Below are positions 15,544 to 23,638 of a stretch of 58,814 bases of DNA, piece by piece. The stretch lies in contig PMCP01000020.1 in the NCBI GenBank assembly GCA_003155415.1, positions 1,900 to 60,713 on the forward strand, written 5' to 3'. How positions within the stretch are numbered: the first letter of the stretch is position 1; each line of letters starts with the position of its first letter. The translations under genes and the position numbers were made by a program. Source of the DNA: Gammaproteobacteria bacterium (lineage in GTDB: Bacteria; Pseudomonadota; Gammaproteobacteria; Steroidobacterales; Rariloculaceae). The notes beneath the pieces are model-generated. The model saw nothing but the letters and a program-made list of their open reading frames with translations. It was not told where the DNA came from and made no database searches.

Positions 15544-16019
15544 TCCAACTTTCCAGGCTCCGAGAACGGCTCGAGCGCTTCCCGTTGTCCTTCCTGCAAC
15601 TCGCCATGCGACTCGGTGTAGGCGCCGTATTCTTTCGTTCGGGGCTCCTGAAGATCGATTCATGGGAATTCACGATCCAGCTGTTTCGCGATGAGTACAA
15701 GTTGCCGTTCATCGATCCGGTGCTGGCGGCGCATGCCGCCGCGACCGTTGAGCTCGGCATTCCTCCGCTGCTAGTCGTCGGACTTGCCACGCGGTTTGCG
15801 ACGCTTCCACTGCTCGGCATGATCGTCGTGATCCAAACGCTCGTGTACCCGAACGCGTGGAGCGATCACCTGATGTGGGCCGCGGCGCTGCTGCTGATTC
15901 TTACTCGCGGGCCCGGCGTTTTCTCGCTCGACCACCTGATCATTCGGACGCAAGCCGCTCGACGTCGCGCGCAGCCAGATGACGCTCGTACGCCGACGGA
16001 TCTTCCAGCGGGGCCGTAG
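15540..16019 (+). CDS. DoxX family membrane protein of the bufferin operon
   Basis: The 159-residue protein has four hydrophobic helices and the DoxX hallmarks LAMRLGVGAVFFRSGLLKI at the N-terminus and LVYPNAWSDHLMWAAALLLI in the last third. DoxX proteins in bufferin operons are conserved but their job is unsettled; roles in redox or quinone chemistry at the inner membrane have been proposed. The start overlaps the bufC stop (ATGA). A polar C-terminal tail of about 25 residues follows the last helix. It closes the four-gene operon. Confidence 0.88.
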   Translation: MIQLSRLRERLERFPLSFLQLAMRLGVGAVFFRSGLLKIDSWEFTIQLFRDEYKLPFIDPVLAAHAAATVELGIPPLLVVGLATRFATLPLLGMIVVIQTLVYPNAWSDHLMWAAALLLILTRGPGVFSLDHLIIRTQAARRRAQPDDARTPTDLPAGP

Positions 16020-16110
16020 AACTGCCGGCCTTGCACATAACGAGGAAGCGTCTGCGGAACTTATGTTCAGCGCCGCTAAAGTTCTAACGCGAGCGGCCGT
16101 CATGGTCGTC

Positions 16111-16347
16111 ATGGACAAGATCGGTTCCATCTTTCAAACCGCGCTCAGCGGCATCCAGACCAACCTGCGCAAGTTGAATGACGCGGCCAACGACATCGCT
16201 ACGGCCCCTGCACGCGGCGCCGAGCCGACCGAGCTCGACAAGTCGCTGGTCGACGCGCTCGAGGCTCAACGTGCGATCGAAGCATCGGCAGTGATCATGC
16301 GCCGTGCGGATCAGGCACTCGGCACACTGCTCGACGCGTTGCGCTGA
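16111..16347 (+). CDS. Mini flagellar-rod-like protein
   Basis: The 78-residue product joins what look like the two ends of a flagellar rod/hook protein with no body between them. The N-terminus, SIFQTALSGIQTNLRKLNDA with AND following, resembles the ALSGMxANxxRLDxxANNxAN helix. The C-terminus, LVDALEAQRAIEASAVIMRR, resembles the rod C-terminal helix of FlgC/FlgG. No other flagellar gene is in the window. Starts at 16063 and 16102 are also in frame. It may form a coiled-coil pair rather than act in a flagellum. Function unknown. Confidence 0.65.
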   Translation: MDKIGSIFQTALSGIQTNLRKLNDAANDIATAPARGAEPTELDKSLVDALEAQRAIEASAVIMRRADQALGTLLDALR

Positions 16348-16376
16348 GCCGCCCACTACTTTCACGCGCTGATTGT

Positions 16377-16391
16377 TGTCGCGTCGCGACA
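16377..16391. repeat. 15-base perfect palindrome upstream of the TonB receptor
   Basis: TGTCGCG at 16377-16383 and CGCGACA at 16385-16391 flank a single T. It lies 30 bases after the mini-rod stop and about 190 bases before the receptor start, in a 231-base gap without a gene. It looks like a dimeric regulator site; a terminator role is less likely because no T-run follows. I see nothing else decisive in this gap. Confidence 0.4.
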
Positions 16392-16578
16392 GTCGATCTC
16401 ATGTGAACATCGCGCACGGCCGTGGGCTCTCGCTTCCGAGACGACCCCGGGCGTATCATCCAGCCCACTACCGATCGCAGCGCGGCGATCAATAACGAGC
16501 TGACACGTCGCCGCGCATACAGGGAGTTCGTCCGAAAGCCAGGGATACGGCATCCACTCAAGCTCGGGGGGTGCTTTC

Positions 16579-19539
16579 ATGACTGGTTCGACGTTTCCAT
16601 TTCCGGACGCGATTCGCTCACGTGCTCCAAGGATCGGTCTCGCGCTGCTCGCAGCAGTGGCCACAGCCGGGCTCGCGCTAGCTCAAGAAGCCAAAGAAGG
16701 GAAAGAAGAAATCATCGTCACCGGCTCGCGCATCGCGCGCAGCGGATTCGATTCGGCCCAACCGCTGTCCGTAGTGGATTCAACCCAGATCCAGAACCTC
16801 GGCATCGTGAACGTGGGCGACGTCCTGCGCACGCTGCCGCAGAACACCCCGTTCTTCACCGACACGAACGTCGGCATCGGCAACTTCAACGTCGGCTCGC
16901 AGCTCGCGAATTTGCGCGGCTTAAACCCGTACTTCGGAACGCGCACGCTCACGCTCGTCGACACCAAACGGGTCGTGCCCAACACGGAGGGCGGCGCCGT
17001 CGATCTCGTTCTGATCCCCTCCATGCTCGTGGGACGCACGGAGGTCGTCACGGGCGGCGCTTCGGCTGCTTACGGCTCGGACGCCATCGCCGGCGTCGTG
17101 AACGTGATGCTCGATACGAAGCTCGAAGGCTTGAAGGCGCAGATCGACTATGGCCAGACGGGTGAACGCGACGGAGGTGATCGTCACGTCTCGGTCGCGT
17201 GGGGCCACGCATTCGCCGATGACAAGGTCCACTTGCTCCTTGGCGTGGAGTCTCAACACCAGGATGCGATCGGGCCCTGCTCGAAGAACCGCGACTGGTG
17301 CAAGGAATCCTGGCTGGTCGGCACCAACGCCGGCTTTGCGAGCGGCAACGGGTACCCGAACTTCGTCGTGGCGCCCAATGCCAAGTACGCGACGACCGAA
17401 AACGGCCTCATCGCACCCTGCCTGGTCGCGGGATGCGCGACGAGAGGGGCTTTCCAGACCCTGAATGGCGCCGGCACGGCGCTCTCTGCTTACAATCCCG
17501 GCCGGTTCCCCGGCGGTTTCCTCGGCGTCATCGGTGCCGACGGCACGGTGCTCGCCTACGACGTCTCGGGCCTGCGTCCCGACGAGAAGCACACGTCAGC
17601 GCTGGGTCACGTCGATATCAACCTGTCGAGCTCGCTGAAACTCTCGTTCGATCTCGCGAGCGCGAGCAGCGATTCGTTTAACTACCCGGCGAACGGCGGT
17701 CTCGGGCCTTTCGGCGGCGGCGTCTTCATCAAGCCGGACAACGCCTATCTGACACCGGCGCTCCAGGCGGCGCTGCCGTTCGGCGGCTATATGAACCGCG
17801 TCTTCGCGCCCGACGTTTTTTCGGCGACCAATACCACGACCGCCGACACGAATCGCTTCGTCACGTCGTTGAGCGGGCATCTCGTGGGCAGCTGGGCCTG
17901 GGATGGCTACTACGAGCAGGGCAAGAGCACGTATAGCCAGCAGCTCATTCATAACGCCGATCTCAGCGTCCTGGGTATTCCGGCTCAATACGGCTTCTTC
18001 GGCTGGGCCACCGATGCCGTGCGCTCGAATCCGGCGGATCCCACGAGCCCCATCGTGTGCCGCGCGACGAAAGTGGGCGATCCAGCGTTCAATGCGCGCG
18101 CGGCCGGCTGCGTGCCCCTGAATTTCTTTGGTGTCGGCAACTCGAGCCAGGCCGCGATCGACTATGCGTTCCGGACGCTCAAGGAAAACTCGGCCTACAA
18201 GCAGAACGTGGCCGGCGTGAACTTCCGCGGCGACCTCGCCAAAGGCTTCGGCGCCGGTCCGATCTCGGGCGCTTTCGGCGCCGAATTCCGTAGCGACAAA
18301 TCCGACGTCACGCACGACATGGCGAACCAGCCGTGGTACTCGAGCTACCTGCTGAACTGGGGTTATGACCGCGGCGGCACGATCGACGTGGCTGAATACT
18401 ACGGCGAAGTGCAGGTGCCGTTTTCGAAGAAGGTCAACACGGACTTCTCGGTGCGCCAAACGCACAACGAAGCCACGAGCATCGCGGCGGGCAGCACCAC
18501 GAAGTCGCACGACTTCGATAGCTGGAAGGCCGCCTTGACCTACGACGCCACCAGCAAGGTTCGCTTGCGCGCGACGCTCTCGCGCGACGTTCGCGGCGCC
18601 GGGTTCCGGGAGCTGTTCCTGCCCGTGGTCTCGACCCCCGGCACGCCTGGCGGCTTCCCGGCGGGCATCAACAACCCATGGAAGGGCAACCTCCCGCAAG
18701 CCTATACCAGCATCACGGGCGGCAATCCGAATTTGAGGCCCGAGATTGCGGACGAATCGGCCTTGGGCGTCGTGTTGTCGTTCGACCGCCTGCGGTTCTC
18801 GGCCGATTGGTACCAAATCGATCTCAACAGCGCGATCGCAGGCGCGCCTACGCCGCAGAGCGTCGTCGACGCATGCTTCCGCGGGGCCGGGATCGCGTGC
18901 GACTCCGTGATCCGAACCGGAAGCGGCGCCTCGACCGACATCGTCTCGGTCACGAGTGGCTCGATCAACCTCGCGTCGTACCTCACCCGAGGCATCGATT
19001 TCGAGGCGAACTACAACGTGCCGCTGCGAGCGGGTGACAGCCTGAACCTGCGGATCATCTCGAGTTACCTCTACGACATGATCATTGACACGGGGCTCGG
19101 TGGCACGCCGGTGAACTATCGCAACCAATCCGGCCCGGTCGGCGCCTTCGGCGGCTTCAACTCGTCGCCGGAGTGGCAGGCGACGGGGTGGTTGACGTAC
19201 TCGCACGCACGTTTCACGACGACGCTCGAGACGAAGTACATCGGGGCGGGCCTCTTGAACGTGCTGTACACCGAGAGCCAGATCGGCGCGGCGACGAACA
19301 CGCTACTCAACACGGTCAGCGACAATAGCGTCAGTAGCCGCATCTACCTGTCTTGGTCGGGGTCCTACGACTTTCGACCACAGAGCTCGAAAAGTCAGCT
19401 GCAGATGTTCTGGGCCGTCAACAATCTCATGGACAAGGCTCCGCCGGTGGCCCCGGGTGGCAATGCTTTCCCGACGAATCCCGTATTCTTCGACACGATC
19501 GGCCGACGCGTCCGCGCTGGCATTCGCCTGAACTTCTAG
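16579..19539 (+). CDS. TonB-dependent outer-membrane receptor
   Basis: The 986-residue protein has a signal peptide (GLALLAAVATAGLALA), a TonB-box-like segment EEIIVTGSRIARSGF, and a plug domain (NLGIVNVGDVLRTLPQNT, then LRGLNPYF and VVTGGASAAYGSDAIAGVVN). A 22-strand barrel follows, closing with the outer-membrane signature ending GIRLNF. The barrel carries several cysteine pairs in loops (GPCSKNRDWCKE, PCLVAGCA, CRATKVGD). The GSRI-type plug is typical of large receptor families in Xanthomonadales and Sphingomonadales that import oligosaccharides, peptides or unknown ligands. No dedicated inner-membrane transporter lies beside it, so the substrate stays open. Confidence 0.92.
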   Translation: MTGSTFPFPDAIRSRAPRIGLALLAAVATAGLALAQEAKEGKEEIIVTGSRIARSGFDSAQPLSVVDSTQIQNLGIVNVGDVLRTLPQNTPFFTDTNVGIGNFNVGSQLANLRGLNPYFGTRTLTLVDTKRVVPNTEGGAVDLVLIPSMLVGRTEVVTGGASAAYGSDAIAGVVNVMLDTKLEGLKAQIDYGQTGERDGGDRHVSVAWGHAFADDKVHLLLGVESQHQDAIGPCSKNRDWCKESWLVGTNAGFASGNGYPNFVVAPNAKYATTENGLIAPCLVAGCATRGAFQTLNGAGTALSAYNPGRFPGGFLGVIGADGTVLAYDVSGLRPDEKHTSALGHVDINLSSSLKLSFDLASASSDSFNYPANGGLGPFGGGVFIKPDNAYLTPALQAALPFGGYMNRVFAPDVFSATNTTTADTNRFVTSLSGHLVGSWAWDGYYEQGKSTYSQQLIHNADLSVLGIPAQYGFFGWATDAVRSNPADPTSPIVCRATKVGDPAFNARAAGCVPLNFFGVGNSSQAAIDYAFRTLKENSAYKQNVAGVNFRGDLAKGFGAGPISGAFGAEFRSDKSDVTHDMANQPWYSSYLLNWGYDRGGTIDVAEYYGEVQVPFSKKVNTDFSVRQTHNEATSIAAGSTTKSHDFDSWKAALTYDATSKVRLRATLSRDVRGAGFRELFLPVVSTPGTPGGFPAGINNPWKGNLPQAYTSITGGNPNLRPEIADESALGVVLSFDRLRFSADWYQIDLNSAIAGAPTPQSVVDACFRGAGIACDSVIRTGSGASTDIVSVTSGSINLASYLTRGIDFEANYNVPLRAGDSLNLRIISSYLYDMIIDTGLGGTPVNYRNQSGPVGAFGGFNSSPEWQATGWLTYSHARFTTTLETKYIGAGLLNVLYTESQIGAATNTLLNTVSDNSVSSRIYLSWSGSYDFRPQSSKSQLQMFWAVNNLMDKAPPVAPGGNAFPTNPVFFDTIGRRVRAGIRLNF

Positions 19540-19559
19540 CGCTGGAAGGAAAGTGGGAT

Positions 19560-19584
19560 GCGGACGACGTAATTCGTCGTCCGC
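19560..19584 (+). terminator. Terminator-like hairpin after the TonB receptor
   Basis: GCGGACGACG at 19560-19569 and CGTCGTCCGC at 19575-19584 form a perfect 10-base stem with a TAATT loop, 20 bases after the receptor stop. The following bases (GTCTCTTC) are only partly T-rich, so it may be a weak intrinsic terminator or an RNA-stabilising hairpin. Confidence 0.6.
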
Positions 19585-19672
19585 GTCTCTTCAAACCCGA
19601 GCGAGCGCGCGAGCGATCGAACCCGGCCGCGACGTATAATCGGCCGGCCTTCGGTTGCCCGGTTTGCTCCCC

Positions 19673-20509
19673 ATGCGAATGACGCGCTCTGAGTTCCTGG
19701 CCTGGCCGCACAAGGCCATCACCCTGCTCGGCATGTCGGGCGTGGGTAAAACCACACTCGCGTACAAGCTGCCGTCGGATCACTGGTTCCATTACTCGGG
19801 CGACTACCGCATCGGCACGAAGTACCTGGCCGAGCCGATTCTCGACAACATCAAACGTCAGGCCATGAAGGTGGATTTCCTGCGCGACCTGTTGCGCAAC
19901 GACTCGATCTACATCTCGAGCAACATCACGGTGCACAACCTGCAGCCCGTGGCGACGTTCCTGGGCAAGATCGGCCGCACGGACTTGGGCGGGCTACCCG
20001 TCGACGAGTTCAAGAAGCGCCAGCGGCTGCACCGGGACGCCGAGATCGGCGCGATGCGCGACGTGGCGGAGTTCATCGGCAAGGCGCAAGAGCTTTACGG
20101 CTACGACCACTTCATCAACGACGCCGGCGGTAGTCTCGTCGAGCTCGATGACGAGAAGACCGAGAAGACGCTGGCCGAGAACACGCTGATCATCTATCTC
20201 AAGGCCGACGACGACATGGAGCGCGAGCTCGTGCGCCGCGCCGTCGCGAACCCGAAGCCGCTGTACTACAACGAGCCGTTCCTGGATCAGAAGCTGGCCC
20301 AGTATTTGGAAGAGGCCGAGCTCGACGGCCCGGACAACATCATGCCCGACGAATTCGTGCGTTGGATCTTTCCGTCGCTCGTCGCACATCGCCGGCCGAA
20401 ATACGAAGCGCTGGCCAAACGCTACGGCTACACGCTGAACGCGCGTTCGGCCGAGGCCATCACCTGCGAAGCCGATTTTCTGGAGCTCGTCGCAAACGCT
20501 CTCGGCTGA
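19673..20509 (+). CDS. P-loop ATPase/kinase-like protein
   Basis: The 278-residue protein starts MRMTRSEFLAWPHKAITLLG and has a Walker A motif, GMSGVGKTTLA, near residue 21. An acidic stretch, HFINDAGGSLVELDD, could supply a Walker B-like element, and LIIYLKADDDMERELVRRA resembles the lid of small-molecule kinases. It looks like a conserved proteobacterial ATPase without an assigned substrate. In-frame starts at 19655 (TTG) and 19679 (ATG) are possible. It stands alone, 133 bases after the TonB receptor and convergent with the rhomboid gene (12-base gap). Confidence 0.75.
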   Translation: MRMTRSEFLAWPHKAITLLGMSGVGKTTLAYKLPSDHWFHYSGDYRIGTKYLAEPILDNIKRQAMKVDFLRDLLRNDSIYISSNITVHNLQPVATFLGKIGRTDLGGLPVDEFKKRQRLHRDAEIGAMRDVAEFIGKAQELYGYDHFINDAGGSLVELDDEKTEKTLAENTLIIYLKADDDMERELVRRAVANPKPLYYNEPFLDQKLAQYLEEAELDGPDNIMPDEFVRWIFPSLVAHRRPKYEALAKRYGYTLNARSAEAITCEADFLELVANALG

Positions 20510-20521
20510 GGCACCGGCGCG

Positions 20522-21418
20522 TCAACCGGCCGCGGTCAAACCCCACGTCCACGCAGCTATCACAGCAGCCAACGCGACCGCGGCGCAGGCTGCCTGTAGC
20601 CGCCGGTTCCTGAGCCAGGCGGGCATCAACCCGCGCGCGAGCACGAGCCCGCCGCCGAAGCCGACGCAAAACCCGAGGAAATGCGCACCAATGTCGGTGT
20701 TCTCGCCGGCCGTGCCCGTGAACGCGAGTAGCCCGAGGCCCGCCACGATCGGCGCGACCCGCGCGCGCCACGGCGTCGCGCGCCAGAACCCACGCCGCCA
20801 CGTGTACGCCACCAGCATGCCGAGCGCGGCAAAGACGGCCGTCGAAGCGCCGAGCGAGCGATGGTCCGGCCCTTGTAGCCACGCGCTCAGTGCATTCGCT
20901 CCGGCCGCGGCCACGAGCACCGCGAGCCAGCCGACACCCACACCCAGGTAGCGGCCAACGAACCAGCCGAAGAACGCGCCGAACACGAGATTGCCGCCGA
21001 GATGCGCGAACTCGACGTGCAGCGTCAGCGCCGTGATCGTGCGCCAGAGCTCGGCTCCCGATACCGCGCCTGGCTCCAGCATTCCTGCTCCGTACCAATC
21101 GAGATTGAACAGGCTTTCGCGCGCTGCGACGAACACGATGAGCAGCACGCCGAGGTACGCCGCGACGCCCGGCAATCCGGAGCCCACGAGGTCGAGGGGC
21201 CGCGTGCCGACACGACGCGCGTTCTCGCGGCGGTACTGGCCAAGCTCCGCCGCAGCCGCCGCGGCGTGTTCGACCGGAACCCAGAGCTCGAGCCCGGTCG
21301 AGCCGGGCTGACGCTGATGCGGGATGCTGCGCGCAATGAGTACGAGAGCGAGCTCGTTAGCTCGCGCTTCGTCGAGCCCCACCGCAACCGTCACCCACTG
21401 CTCTGCGCGCTCGTCCAT
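20522..21418 (-). CDS. Rhomboid family intramembrane serine protease
   Basis: The 298-residue protein has a cytosolic N-terminal domain (1-80) and then a rhomboid core. LHVEFAHLGGN carries His134, His139 and Asn143. GAST carries the nucleophile Ser192, and GAHFLGF carries the catalytic His246. All three signature motifs are intact, so the protease should be active. The N-terminal part (WVTVAVGLDEARANELALVL) resembles the DUF-type ferredoxin-like fold seen before GlpG cores. It cleaves membrane proteins within the bilayer; substrates are unknown. It is divergent from ogt across an 83-base gap with a strong palindrome. Confidence 0.92.
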   Translation of the reverse strand: MDERAEQWVTVAVGLDEARANELALVLIARSIPHQRQPGSTGLELWVPVEHAAAAAAELGQYRRENARRVGTRPLDLVGSGLPGVAAYLGVLLIVFVAARESLFNLDWYGAGMLEPGAVSGAELWRTITALTLHVEFAHLGGNLVFGAFFGWFVGRYLGVGVGWLAVLVAAAGANALSAWLQGPDHRSLGASTAVFAALGMLVAYTWRRGFWRATPWRARVAPIVAGLGLLAFTGTAGENTDIGAHFLGFCVGFGGGLVLARGLMPAWLRNRRLQAACAAVALAAVIAAWTWGLTAAG

Positions 21419-21440
21419 CTGCTAGCATCCATCGTCACGA

Positions 21441-21463
21441 GCGTGCGGAGCTGCTCCGCACGC
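21441..21463. repeat. 23-base perfect palindrome between rhomboid and ogt
   Basis: The left arm GCGTGCGGAGC (21441-21451) and right arm GCTCCGCACGC (21453-21463) are exact complements around one T. It lies between the divergent rhomboid and ogt starts, so it could be a shared operator or a hairpin in both leaders. Nothing T-rich follows on either strand, so a terminator is unlikely. Confidence 0.55.
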
Positions 21464-21501
21464 GGCACGCTAAGGTAGCAGACGCATAGGGGCTTCGACC
21501 G

Positions 21502-22005
21502 ATGACTGCCGCGCGACGCTGCGACACGGCCGAAGAGCCGTACTACTGGGAGCTCGTACCCTCGCCGCTCGGGGCCATCATCGTGATGGTCGACGCCGAT
21601 GCGCGGCTGACCGAAATCCGCCTCGATGGCGAGCAGCGAAGCGGGCCCCGCGACGCGCGTCGATGCGCCGCCGCCTGCGCGCAGCTCGCCGAATACTTCG
21701 CCGGCAAGCGCCGCGACTTCGATCTCGCGCTTGCGCCGCACGGCACGCCGTTTCAGCAGCGCGTGTGGCAAGCCTTGCTCGCGATCCCCTTCGGCGTTGT
21801 GCGCACGTACGGTGACGTGGCACGAGATATCGGCCAGCCGCTCGCGATGCGCGCCGTGGGCCAAGCCAACGGCCGCAATCCGCTGCCGATCGTGATCCCG
21901 TGCCACCGCGTGATCGCCGGCGACGGCACGATCGGGGGCTTTTCTTCTGGCCTGCACGTGAAGCACCGGCTGCTCGCGCTCGAAGGCATCGAGCTGAAGC
22001 TCTAG
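21502..22005 (+). CDS. ogt: Methylated-DNA--protein-cysteine methyltransferase
   Basis: The 167-residue protein has the full Ogt/AGT signature. Arg-finger region: VGQANGRNPLPIVIPCHRVI, with acceptor Cys134. The DNA-binding helix-turn-helix is VRTYGDVARDIG around 100-111. The N-terminal ribonuclease-like domain is short. It repairs O6-methylguanine by irreversible transfer of the methyl group to Cys134. No Ada N-terminal domain is present, so it is an Ogt type without autoregulation. The Cys-rich small gene starts 1 base after its stop and is cotranscribed. Confidence 0.95.
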   Translation: MTAARRCDTAEEPYYWELVPSPLGAIIVMVDADARLTEIRLDGEQRSGPRDARRCAAACAQLAEYFAGKRRDFDLALAPHGTPFQQRVWQALLAIPFGVVRTYGDVARDIGQPLAMRAVGQANGRNPLPIVIPCHRVIAGDGTIGGFSSGLHVKHRLLALEGIELKL

Positions 22006-22006
22006 C

Positions 22007-22306
22007 ATGGCGCACGATCTGCGTTGCTACCGCTGCGGCACGTCCCTCGACGCTCTGACCCTGCCCCTAGCGCGGCTCGACGAGTGCCCGCAGTGTCGCG
22101 TGCACCTGCACGTGTGCCGCATGTGCGAGCGCTTCGCTCCGCGCAAACCGAAAGGCTGCAGCGAAGAGGACGCCATCGAAGTGCGCGACAAGAAGGGGGC
22201 GAATTTCTGCGATTACTTCAAGCCCAGCGCACGCGCCTACGACTCGGCGGAGCAGACCGCAGAACAGGCCGCACGCTCGCAGCTCGACTCGCTGTTCAAG
22301 AAATAG
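22007..22306 (+). CDS. Small Cys-rich zinc-ribbon protein
   Basis: The 99-residue protein has three CxxC pairs (Cys7/10, Cys27/30, Cys37/40) plus Cys51 and Cys68, enough for two zinc sites. The N-terminus reads LRCYRCGTSLDAL, then DECPQCRVHLHVCRMCERF. The C-terminal third is helical and charged (EQTAEQAARSQLDSLFKK). It looks like a conserved proteobacterial zinc-ribbon protein of unknown function. It starts immediately after the ogt stop, so it may assist DNA repair or simply share the transcript. Confidence 0.8.
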   Translation: MAHDLRCYRCGTSLDALTLPLARLDECPQCRVHLHVCRMCERFAPRKPKGCSEEDAIEVRDKKGANFCDYFKPSARAYDSAEQTAEQAARSQLDSLFKK

Positions 22307-22335
22307 GGCTGTTCCAAAACTCCCACGGTGGACGT

Positions 22336-22357
22336 ACACTTCTATCATAAGAAGTGT
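22336..22357. repeat. Inverted repeat upstream of the GT87-like gene
   Basis: ACACTTCT at 22336-22343 and AGAAGTGT at 22350-22357 are perfect arms around ATCATA. The repeat lies 30 bases after the zinc-ribbon gene stop and about 75 bases before the next start, in a 125-base gap. It may be an operator, given the AT-rich core. Confidence 0.4.
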
Positions 22358-22431
22358 GAAGACGTCTGACCCGACCGCTATGTACGGAACGGCGAACGTA
22401 CTCACCGGGCGGCTAGTGGGGAGGAATCGGG

Positions 22432-23631
22432 ATGCTCGTCGGCGGCGCTATGGCTCGTCGGGCGCACGCTCTGGAACAACGGCTCGGCACCGACGGCCGA
22501 GGCTGGATCGTCTGGGCGTGCTTTGCTCTTTTGGTGCTGCTCGCGAAAATCGACAGCACCGACTCGATCGAGAACGTGTTCAGTGTCTACCGCGACGCCG
22601 GACTGCGTTGGCTGCGCGGCGAAGACCTCTACCCCACGCAGTTTCGCTTCAACTATTTCCCCCCCTCCGCGCTGTTCTTCGCGGCGTTCAGTTGGCTGCC
22701 GTTCGGGCTCGAGGGCGCGATTTGGCGCATTGCCAACATCGGCGTGTTCGCGTTCGGGCTCTCAAGAATCAGCGGCTGTGGTGAACAGCCGATCCCGCGA
22801 GCGCGCTTCTTCATCGCGACCGTCGTCACGGTGGTATTGAGCGCGAGCGCCGCGCGCTACGGACAACTGACGCTTGCGATGTCGGGCCTCATGATGGCGG
22901 CGGTTGCCGACGTCGAGAGTGGAGCGTTGTGGCGCGCAGCCATTCTGATTGCGCTCGCCGTGGCATTGAAACCCCTGGCGCTCGTGCTGGCCTTGCTGCT
23001 CGTCGCTATCTATCCGCGAGTGCTCTGGCGTACCGCAGTCGCAGTCGCGCTGATCTTTCTGCTGCCGTTCCTGTTTCAGCACACCGACTACGTGCTGCGG
23101 CAATACGCGGACGTGCCGGCCATGCTCGATGCCCGGTCGCATCAGCGCTACGAGTGGCAGCACCTCTTCGGGCTGGTCGAGAAGCTGGGGTGGGTCACGA
23201 CGAACGCGGAGCAGACAGTCGTCAGTGGCGCGACGGCTGTGTTCGTCCTGTTCCTGTGCTGGCGCGCCCGACAACGTGCACCTGCTGTGGGCGCGGCGCT
23301 CACGCTATATGGGCTCGCGAGTTGCTACATCCTGCTGTTTGGCACGGCCACGGAACGCAATACGTTCGCGATGCTGGCGCCGGTCATCGGTCTCGCCGCG
23401 GCGACAGCGTGGCAGTCCAGGGACCGCGGTCTGCTTGCCTTCTTCAGCGCCTTGGCGTGGATCATGTTGCTGAGTCACACGCTGCAGCGTGCATTCCCGC
23501 ACACGGCCCTCGCCATGGCGAAACCGTTCGCGTGCCTGCTGCTGTTCGTGTGGCTGGCGTGGACGGCGTTCGGTGCATCCACCGAAGCGAGCAAACGCCA
23601 GGCGTCACGCCCTCCGCCCCCGAGGAACTGA
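22432..23631 (+). CDS. GT87/DUF2029-like polytopic membrane protein
   Basis: The 399-residue protein has about ten hydrophobic segments. It shows the DUF2029/GT87 look: an early acidic loop SVYRDAGLRWLRGEDLYPTQ followed by FNYFPPSALFFAAFSWLPFG. These inner-membrane proteins use polyprenyl-phosphate-linked sugars, for example mannose or arabinose, as donors. The start ATG 22432-22434 has a GGAGGAA site 6 bases upstream. The C-terminal tail is cytosolic and basic. No partner glycan genes flank it, so acceptor and donor are unknown. Confidence 0.78.
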   Translation: MLVGGAMARRAHALEQRLGTDGRGWIVWACFALLVLLAKIDSTDSIENVFSVYRDAGLRWLRGEDLYPTQFRFNYFPPSALFFAAFSWLPFGLEGAIWRIANIGVFAFGLSRISGCGEQPIPRARFFIATVVTVVLSASAARYGQLTLAMSGLMMAAVADVESGALWRAAILIALAVALKPLALVLALLLVAIYPRVLWRTAVAVALIFLLPFLFQHTDYVLRQYADVPAMLDARSHQRYEWQHLFGLVEKLGWVTTNAEQTVVSGATAVFVLFLCWRARQRAPAVGAALTLYGLASCYILLFGTATERNTFAMLAPVIGLAAATAWQSRDRGLLAFFSALAWIMLLSHTLQRAFPHTALAMAKPFACLLLFVWLAWTAFGASTEASKRQASRPPPPRN

Positions 23632-23638
23632 CGCGGCG

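Noticed and set aside
17596-19206. 536-codon minus-strand frame inside the TonB receptor
   Set aside because: Arg/Ala/Val-rich shadow of receptor codons with no domain or ribosome site.
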